From JALYNX01 sp044867525 (GTDB taxonomy: Bacteria > Actinomycetota > Acidimicrobiia > Spongiisociales > ZC4RG35): a stretch of 37,396 nucleotides of DNA. The stretch covers positions 1-37,396 of the forward strand of contig JBIOVB010000003.1 in NCBI GenBank assembly GCA_044867525.1, given 5' to 3'. The translations under genes were made by a program, and so were the position numbers. Below, piece by piece: positions 32,762 to 37,396 of the stretch. Below the pieces are notes generated by a model. The model did no database searches. It saw only the letters and a list, made by a program, of their open reading frames with translations, and was not told the DNA's origin. Position 1 is the first letter of the stretch. Each line of letters begins with the position of its first letter.

Positions 32762-33768
32762 GTTGCAGCGACTCGGTAGTCGCCTAGAGCCTCGTCCCAG
32801 GTGAGGTCGATGACCCCCTTGGTGGCGGCAGCCTTGCAGAATTGGAGGAATCCGCCGTATCCGAACTTCTTCTCCGAGAAGTTGGGGTCCTGCTTGCGTA
32901 ATTGGTTCTTCAGACCGGAGAGGACGACCGGCCCGTTCCGGGTGTCCATCTTTCCAACCACCTCGGCGAGGAGGTCGAATGCAGCCTGCTCGCTGGTGCC
33001 CGTGGACGGGAACTGGACGACGGGGTCTCCACGGCCCGGGCCCTCAGAGAGCTCGATCACTCCCTGCGACTCGAGGTGGCGAAGCAACTCACCGAAAGCC
33101 CGGAACCCGAAGTCGGCCTCGCTGAACGTCGAATCCTTGCGGATGAGGGCGCGCTTCAACGACGAGGCAAGCACCTCACCTCCGACGGAGCGCTGCAAAC
33201 CAGCCAGGGTCGTCGTTATCAGTGACTCCAACTCGGCGGTGCCGGTATCGGTCTCCTCGGGGTCGGGTCGGGCGCCCTCGGCGGCGCGAAGCGGCTCGAC
33301 CCCCTCCAGGTTCTCGTAGAACAGGAACTCGTCACAGGCGGGGGGAAGCAGAGCAGACGTCGAGGCCTTGACGCCGACTCCGATCACCTTCTTGTTGAGC
33401 TCACGGAGCTTGTGCACCAGCGGGGTGAAGTCGGAGTCGCCGGTGCAGATGACGAACGTGGTCACGTAATCCCGCTCGTACGCAGATTCGATGGCATCGA
33501 CCGCCATCTTGATGTCGGCGGCGTTCTTCCGGGATGCCCCCATGCGCTGCGGTATCTCGATGAGCTCGACATGGCTCCGGGTCAGCTTCTGACGGGCATC
33601 GGAGAACATCGACCAGTCGGCATAAGCCCGTCTGGTGACTACCCGCCCCCGTTCGGCAAGAGCGTTGGCGATCGGGTCGAAGTCGAACTCCATCCCGCCC
33701 AGGGCCTCTCGGGCTCCGATCGCCAGGTTCTCGAAGTCGATGAACAGGGCGATGCGTTCTTCTTCCAT
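32758..33768 (-). CDS. NYN-domain putative RNase with two LOTUS/OST-HTH domains
   Basis: The 336-residue protein has a PIN-like NYN domain (1-155) with the acidic metal-binding residues Asp11 (IALFIDFENL), Asp85/Asp91 (ADIKMAVDAIE) and Asp111/Asp113 (ICTGDSDFTPLVHKLRE). Two C-terminal LOTUS/OST-HTH modules (about 175-235 and 262-330) share the pattern FSExxFGFxxFxxLL: DSTFSEADFGFRAFGELLRH and DPNFSEKKFGYGGFLQFC. NYN-LOTUS proteins (LabA-like) are predicted RNases acting on RNA bound by LOTUS. The longer frame upstream overlaps the divergent gene and was rejected. It heads a three-gene operon with amino-acid catabolism, an unexpected partner. A -10-like TACATT lies seven bases before the ATG. 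Confidence 0.92.
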   Translation of the reverse strand: MEEERIALFIDFENLAIGAREALGGMEFDFDPIANALAERGRVVTRRAYADWSMFSDARQKLTRSHVELIEIPQRMGASRKNAADIKMAVDAIESAYERDYVTTFVICTGDSDFTPLVHKLRELNKKVIGVGVKASTSALLPPACDEFLFYENLEGVEPLRAAEGARPDPEETDTGTAELESLITTTLAGLQRSVGGEVLASSLKRALIRKDSTFSEADFGFRAFGELLRHLESQGVIELSEGPGRGDPVVQFPSTGTSEQAAFDLLAEVVGKMDTRNGPVVLSGLKNQLRKQDPNFSEKKFGYGGFLQFCKAAATKGVIDLTWDEALGDYRVAAT

Positions 33769-33775
33769 GAGGGTG

Positions 33776-33781
33776 AATGTA
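33776..33781 (-). promoter_or_regulatory. Candidate -10 box for a leaderless NYN-LOTUS transcript
   Basis: TACATT ends seven bases before the ATG at 33768 with no Shine-Dalgarno sequence between, the spacing of a leaderless mRNA. No convincing -35 element is present. Confidence 0.4.
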
Positions 33782-33858
33782 GTGGCGCCGGGGGGGCATT
33801 CCCCATGACGTCCGGTCGACCTCGGTCGGTAGCTTGGGGCGACTTGCCCGGAGGGATG

Positions 33859-36108
33859 ATGCCGCAGCACAAAGAGCTCAGGGTTCACGGAGTCTCGGGA
33901 ACACCGCCGCGCGAAATGCTCTACACCGATCCGGTGCCCAGAGACCCGCCGACCGAGGAGAACCGGTATGCCCGTGTCTATGACAAGCCGGACCGCGATG
34001 ACGATTTCGACGTCCAAGGCTTCCACTGGGGCGGGCTGACAGCGGGTAATTGGAAGACCGCCTTCTGGATCCTGCTCGCACCGTTCCTTCTGGCAAATGT
34101 GGCCGGCTGGATGGCCAGTCGGAACAGTCGCTGGGGAGTCGCCCTGGTCCGGGTGGCAGCCCTCTCCCTAACCGCACTACTCGTCTCCCAGGCCGTGACC
34201 GCGTTGGTGCTGCTTCCGAGCATTTGGCTCGAGCGCACCATCGACTGGCAGGTGGCGACGGTGCACAGGGTGGCCGGACTGATCCTGTTGGTCGTCGTAG
34301 GAGCCCTCTTCTTGCTCCTGGTCAGGTCCGCATCCCGCTCTCATTTCGACAAGTCGACGCCCGAGTCGAGGCTGCGTCGATTGTTCGTCCCGAAGACGGC
34401 CACCATGCTCGCCCCACCCGAGGGATCCACCGCCCCGGTGTCACCGGCGGCTGAGTGGGATGATCCGGCGGGCACCACCCTTACCGATCCGGCGATCTGG
34501 GGAACACACGCCATCCTCTATCGATTGCGCAGGCTTCACCTCGGCGTCGGTTTGGCCACCATCGCCATGGCCGGCGCTGTCTGGGCGGACAGCATCTGGC
34601 TATTGGCGGTGGGGTCGTGGGTGTTCGCCGTCCTGGTCTTTCTCGCTGGGGCCACATCCTTCTGGCCTCGCAACCGCGCCATCCTCTGGCTCACGGCCGT
34701 CTCATCCCTGGCATCGCTCCTGTTGGCCGTTGGGAGCCTGCTGGCAATCGCATTCAGCGATGCACCCGGTGCCCGGAGCATCGACCTGCACACCCTGACA
34801 TTCGTGATAACGGTGGTCCTCGGAGTGTCAGCGATGGCGTGCGTGCTCGGCGCGGGGCTCAGGACCGTCGGAGCTCTGGTCATCGCCTCCCAACTCGGAG
34901 CCGTTCTCGGAATTGCGTTGGGTGTCATCGTCGAGCAGGTGGTCCGCCCGGAGTCGCCAGTCCTGGTCGCCAACGGTGCAGGCTTCGTTGCGGTGACCAT
35001 GCTGTTCCTGATCGGGGTGCTCCTCATCGTCGCCCTCCTCCTGAGCGCGATTCCGCACCCACGGAGCGGGACCAAGGGCATGACCACCCTGTTGAGGAGG
35101 ATGGTGCTGCGTGGTGAGTGGCTGTTCTATGCGGCCGCGGTGTTCGGGATCGGATTCGGGGTGATGGTCCTGTGGAAGTCGATCATGAAGAGCGCCGACG
35201 ACGCGGGAATCGACAGCTTCGCCGGCCTGTTCTCCTCACGATTCGCCACCGAGCTCTTCGCGGGCTTCACCCCCGGGTCCCTCGACCCGCCGGAGTTGGG
35301 TGGTCTGGTGCAAACAGCCGCCCTGGTATTGGCCGTAGTCGCAGTCGTTCTCCTCTGGTGGCGAGTCTGGAGCGCCGTCGGCTGGCTGCGGGCGATGCTG
35401 GTACCCGTCGGGGCTGTGCTGCTCGTCGTACTCGCCTTCCGGGGGTTCCAGGTTGGATTCATGGGCCTCGAATTCGCCTTGACCCGGAGGTTGGAGGAAA
35501 TCGCGGTCTTCGTGGCGGTTCTCATCCCAGGGCTCTTCATGCTGAAGAGCATCATCTCCGGTGTCCGCGAGGGTGAGGAGCGACGCCGTCAGGTGGGGAT
35601 CCTCTGGGATGTCGGCTCGTTCTGGCCGCGATGGTTTCACCCTCTGGCCCCTCCGGGCTATGGGCCGGTGGTCGTCGACGGGCTGGTCGAGGAGCTGGAG
35701 CGAAGCGACGCCGACCTGTTGGCCGCCCATTCCCAGGGCACCTTGATCGCAGCGGTCGCGGTGTCCCAGATGGACGAAGCCGAGCTCCCCCGATCCTTCA
35801 TCACCTACGGCTCACAACTGGGCTCGCTGTACCCGGCGATGTTCCCGGCTGCAGGCGTGGACCGGGTGGTGGCCGAGGTGGAGCGGCGGTTCGGCGGCCG
35901 CTGGATCAACCTCTGGCGTGACGACGATCCGATCGGTGGCCACTATGTCGAGGCAATTGGCGAATCCAACTGGCAAGTCTGCAGTGGCAGCGGGCACAGT
36001 GGCCATGAGGTGACGCTCGAGTATTCGACGGCGAGGTCCCAGGTCCTGGAGGGGAGCAGCGCCTGGCCGTCGAACCAACCTGAGCCTCCATGTTGGGGAG
36101 ACTCATAG
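33859..36108 (+). CDS. Multi-pass membrane protein with alpha/beta-hydrolase-like C-terminus
   Basis: The protein has 749 residues from the ATG at 33859, which follows GGAGGG; the ATG three bases upstream is an alternative. The N-terminus ELRVHGVSGTPP (6-17) looks like the HG oxyanion strand of an alpha/beta hydrolase. About 12 hydrophobic helices follow in the middle (e.g., WILLAPFLLANVAGWMA, LILLVVVGALFLLLV). The C-terminus has the nucleophile elbow DLLAAHSQGTLIAAVAV (Ser625), an Asp cluster (WRDDDPIGG, 688-690) and a late His (GHSGHEV, 713-716), together a plausible Ser-Asp-His triad. I do not recognise the family. It may be a membrane lipase or esterase, but that is inference. It is divergent from the NYN gene. 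Confidence 0.8.
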   Translation: MPQHKELRVHGVSGTPPREMLYTDPVPRDPPTEENRYARVYDKPDRDDDFDVQGFHWGGLTAGNWKTAFWILLAPFLLANVAGWMASRNSRWGVALVRVAALSLTALLVSQAVTALVLLPSIWLERTIDWQVATVHRVAGLILLVVVGALFLLLVRSASRSHFDKSTPESRLRRLFVPKTATMLAPPEGSTAPVSPAAEWDDPAGTTLTDPAIWGTHAILYRLRRLHLGVGLATIAMAGAVWADSIWLLAVGSWVFAVLVFLAGATSFWPRNRAILWLTAVSSLASLLLAVGSLLAIAFSDAPGARSIDLHTLTFVITVVLGVSAMACVLGAGLRTVGALVIASQLGAVLGIALGVIVEQVVRPESPVLVANGAGFVAVTMLFLIGVLLIVALLLSAIPHPRSGTKGMTTLLRRMVLRGEWLFYAAAVFGIGFGVMVLWKSIMKSADDAGIDSFAGLFSSRFATELFAGFTPGSLDPPELGGLVQTAALVLAVVAVVLLWWRVWSAVGWLRAMLVPVGAVLLVVLAFRGFQVGFMGLEFALTRRLEEIAVFVAVLIPGLFMLKSIISGVREGEERRRQVGILWDVGSFWPRWFHPLAPPGYGPVVVDGLVEELERSDADLLAAHSQGTLIAAVAVSQMDEAELPRSFITYGSQLGSLYPAMFPAAGVDRVVAEVERRFGGRWINLWRDDDPIGGHYVEAIGESNWQVCSGSGHSGHEVTLEYSTARSQVLEGSSAWPSNQPEPPCWGDS

Positions 36109-36152
36109 GTCTTCACGCGGACCCCCGGGTATCCAATCGGCAGCAAATGACG

Positions 36153-36327
36153 TAGACTTGTGCTCACAGCGCACGCCTGTTGCGTGCTGCGCCATTTCTT
36201 CGCTTTCTTCGTTCCGTCGGGTGAAGTCACCGCAAGTCTGAGCCCAGGACCCGATTCTCCGGAATAGGCCCCGCTAGACCTGCCTGGCGTTTGTTCAGAC
36301 GGTTCAGCTTCCGAGAGGAGCAAGACA
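36153..36327 (+). promoter_or_regulatory. Candidate promoter and structured 5' leader of the RRM gene
   Basis: The 219 bp between the hydrolase stop and the RRM ATG hold a -10-like TAGACT (36153-36158) but no clear -35. They also hold a hairpin GCACGC-CTGTT-GCGTGC (36171-36187) and a strong AGGAG (36316-36320) seven bases before the ATG. A leader of about 160 nt would be unusually long for this window and could carry post-transcriptional control, for example temperature dependence. That is a suggestion only. Confidence 0.4.
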
Positions 36328-36582
36328 ATGGCAACCAACATCTATGTGGGAAACCTCACTTTCACCACCGACTCCACCGATCTGGAGAACCTCTTCTCCC
36401 CGCACGGTTCGGTATCCCGTGCCCAGGTAGTCACCGATCGTGACACCGGTAGATCCCGCGGCTTCGGCTTCGTCGAGATGGACTCCGCCGAGGCGGCCAA
36501 GGTGGCGATCGATGCCCTCAACGGCAAAGACATCGGTGGGCGCCAGCTGACCGTGAACTTGGCCAAGGAGCGGTCCCGTTGA
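36328..36582 (+). CDS. Single RRM-domain RNA-binding protein
   Basis: The 84-residue protein is one RNA-recognition motif with RNP2 (NIYVGNLTF) and RNP1 (RSRGFGFVEM) intact, and ends GGRQLTVNLAKERSR. Small bacterial RRM proteins of this kind bind single-stranded RNA; cyanobacterial versions are cold-inducible, and the role in actinobacteria is poorly known. There is no Gly-rich tail. AGGAG lies seven bases before the ATG. Its stop overlaps the TTG start of a 46-residue Cys/His protein (TTGA), so the two may be made as a pair. Confidence 0.95.
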   Translation: MATNIYVGNLTFTTDSTDLENLFSPHGSVSRAQVVTDRDTGRSRGFGFVEMDSAEAAKVAIDALNGKDIGGRQLTVNLAKERSR

Positions 36583-36719
36583 TCAAGGCGGTCCCCAAGC
36601 CACAACGCGGAGACCAAAAGCCCCGAGCTAATCGCTGTGCCGGGTGTGGGCATCCCAACAAGGAGCACCGACCGAACGAGTGCACCGTGCCCCACTGCAA
36701 GTGTGAGGGCCGCCAGTAG
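36579..36719 (+). CDS. 46-aa Cys/His-rich zinc-finger-like protein overlapping the RRM gene
   Basis: A TTG start at 36579 overlaps the RRM stop by four bases and opens a 46-codon frame ending at TAG 36717-36719. The N-terminal half is basic (KAVPKPQRGDQKPRANR), followed by RCAGCGHPNKEH and ECTVPHCKCEGRQ. Cys20, Cys23, His25, Cys35, His39, Cys40 and Cys42 are spaced like a treble-clef or ribbon zinc site. The basic arm suggests nucleic-acid contact. The overlapping arrangement and the intact Cys/His pattern argue for a real gene despite its size and TTG start. No family is recognised. It could assist the RRM protein, which is inference. Confidence 0.65.
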   Translation: MIKAVPKPQRGDQKPRANRCAGCGHPNKEHRPNECTVPHCKCEGRQ

Positions 36720-36769
36720 GGCTTACTCGGTGTTAGTGGGGGGTGCGACTGGGGTATTCGTTAGTCCCG

Positions 36770-37027
36770 ATGGACCAGCAGTTACAGCAAGGCTCGCACT
36801 ACGACTTCCGGGTTCGAGACGCCAACGGTCGAGGCGTCACCGACTATCGCAATTTCGCCTTCGTCGGTTATGGGCGATGGATCCCCGAGGTCGAGAGCCA
36901 GCCCGGATTCGCGGTGGTCGTGTCCGAGGACGAAGGAACTGGCGGACACCCGGTGTGTCATCACGTTTGGAATCTGGATCGGATCATCACAGCGACCGAA
37001 ACCACCGCCCCGACCGTCGAAGGCTGA
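36770..37027 (+). CDS. Small hypothetical protein (85 aa)
   Basis: The frame encodes about 85 residues from ATG 36770 (or 94 from GTG 36743, which has a GGGGG run directly before it). It reads as a compact soluble domain: HYDFRVRDANGRGVTDYRNF, then FAFVGYGRWIPEVESQPGF and HPVCHHVWNLDRIITA. Aromatic and charged residues alternate as in a small beta-rich protein, and codon use matches neighbours. I do not recognise a family. It lies 50 bp after the zinc-finger gene and converges with the sensor kinase. Confidence 0.55.
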   Translation: MDQQLQQGSHYDFRVRDANGRGVTDYRNFAFVGYGRWIPEVESQPGFAVVVSEDEGTGGHPVCHHVWNLDRIITATETTAPTVEG

Positions 37028-37067
37028 GCCGGCTACAGCACGGCGGTTGGCAGAAGCCGCCTGCCGA

Positions 37068-37396
37068 TCAGGATCCGAGGAGCGGTAGCCAAACCTGGAA
37101 CGTGGTCACACCGGCCTCCCGGGCATAGGTGATCTCCCCACGCATCAGGCTGGCCAGCTCCTGGGAGATCGACAGGCCGACCCCGTGATGCTGCGAGCCA
37201 TGCGTCGTCAGGCTCGGTGCGAATATCGCCCTCTCGTCCTCCGCCGGGAGCCCGGGACCGTGATCGGTGACACTGAGAACGGCGCCGGAGTCTTCGGACG
37301 TGACCAGGATCGAGATCGGTTCCGAACCGTGGGTCATCGCGTTGCTGAGGAGGTTGCGGACGATCTGACGGAACCTGGCCGGATCTCCCACAGCTG
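37068..37396 (-). CDS. Sensor histidine kinase, C-terminal ATPase domain (partial)
   Basis: The frame is open at the window edge, so only about 109 C-terminal residues are present. They form most of a HATPase_c domain: the N-box RQIVRNLLSNAMTHG, the G1 box VTDHGPGLP, the F-box-like AIFAPSLTTHG, and the G2 box HHGVGLSISQELASL. The domain binds ATP and phosphorylates a His in the missing part. The partner response regulator and sensing domain lie outside the window. It converges with the small hypothetical gene. Confidence 0.9.
   Translation of the reverse strand, partial: AVGDPARFRQIVRNLLSNAMTHGSEPISILVTSEDSGAVLSVTDHGPGLPAEDERAIFAPSLTTHGSQHHGVGLSISQELASLMRGEITYAREAGVTTFQVWLPLLGS

Noticed and set aside
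33412..33858. N-terminal extension of the hydrolase-like membrane protein
   Set aside because: Antisense to the NYN gene, with shadow-type composition; a ribosome-binding site supports the start near 33859.
33769..34026. N-terminal extension of the NYN-LOTUS protein
   Set aside because: It overlaps the start of the divergent hydrolase-like gene and has no NYN similarity; ATG 33768 starts directly at the domain.

Overview
The window is about 65% G+C over most of its length and looks like a chromosome segment from a high-GC actinobacterium. Supporting markers are a UPF0182 membrane protein beside a YlbL-type Lon-like protease, an AhpE-type peroxiredoxin, a DUF2342 family protein, a SigE-like sigma/ZAS anti-sigma/TatA block, frequent GTG/TTG starts, and several genes with a -10 box directly before the ATG. 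An Acidimicrobiia-like lineage is my best guess; this is inferred from gene content, not from a phylogenetic marker.

Layout. 1-720: lower-GC edge of a decayed mobile element (a partial unknown gene, a frameshifted tyrosine-integrase C-terminus, short repeats) abutting the initiator tRNA gene. 723-8020: minus-strand core block with tRNA-fMet, a cyclic-nucleotide-binding protein, a VOC protein, a 37-aa membrane peptide, IF-1, UPF0182, a large DivIVA-type coiled-coil protein and a Lon-like PDZ protease. 8101-8697: BioY. 8719-16103: a minus-strand cassette of acyl-CoA ligase, LivH, LivM, substrate-binding lipoprotein, LivF and LivG, which reads as an uptake-and-activation system for a carboxylic acid or branched-chain compound. 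16214-20991: MoaE, an HtrA-like protease overlapping a DUF2342 pseudo-metalloprotease, AhpE, a ZIP transporter and a BrkB-like protein. 21070-28941: SulP transporter, an envelope-stress cassette (sigma, anti-sigma, RseB-like), TatA, an unknown anchored protein, a ClC-CBS-TrkA_C channel and an unknown membrane protein. 29001-33768: DUF2277, ClpP, an SRPBCC-ArsR pair, and an overlapping operon of NYN-LOTUS protein, FAD oxidoreductase and ornithine-cyclodeaminase homologue. 33859-37396: a membrane-embedded alpha/beta-hydrolase-like protein, an RRM protein overlapping a tiny zinc-finger gene, a small hypothetical gene and the 3' end of a sensor kinase.

How the genes fit together. Proteostasis and envelope stress recur: HtrA-like protease, Lon-like protease, ClpP, ECF sigma with anti-sigma and RseB-like sensor, TatA. 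The sigma gene has a candidate self-type promoter just upstream. The liv/ligase cassette is the main metabolic unit.

The most unusual items are these: a DivIVA-type protein ending in a phage MuF-like cysteine motif; an alpha/beta hydrolase whose strands appear split by a multi-pass membrane domain; an RRM gene with a stop-start overlap to an overlooked 46-aa Cys/His protein; a 20-bp direct repeat that appears to have broken an ancestral livF-livG overlap; a DUF2342 protein that has lost its HExxH motif; and inverted repeats between clpP and the SRPBCC-ArsR operon. I saw no CRISPR array, rRNA or complete insertion sequence.
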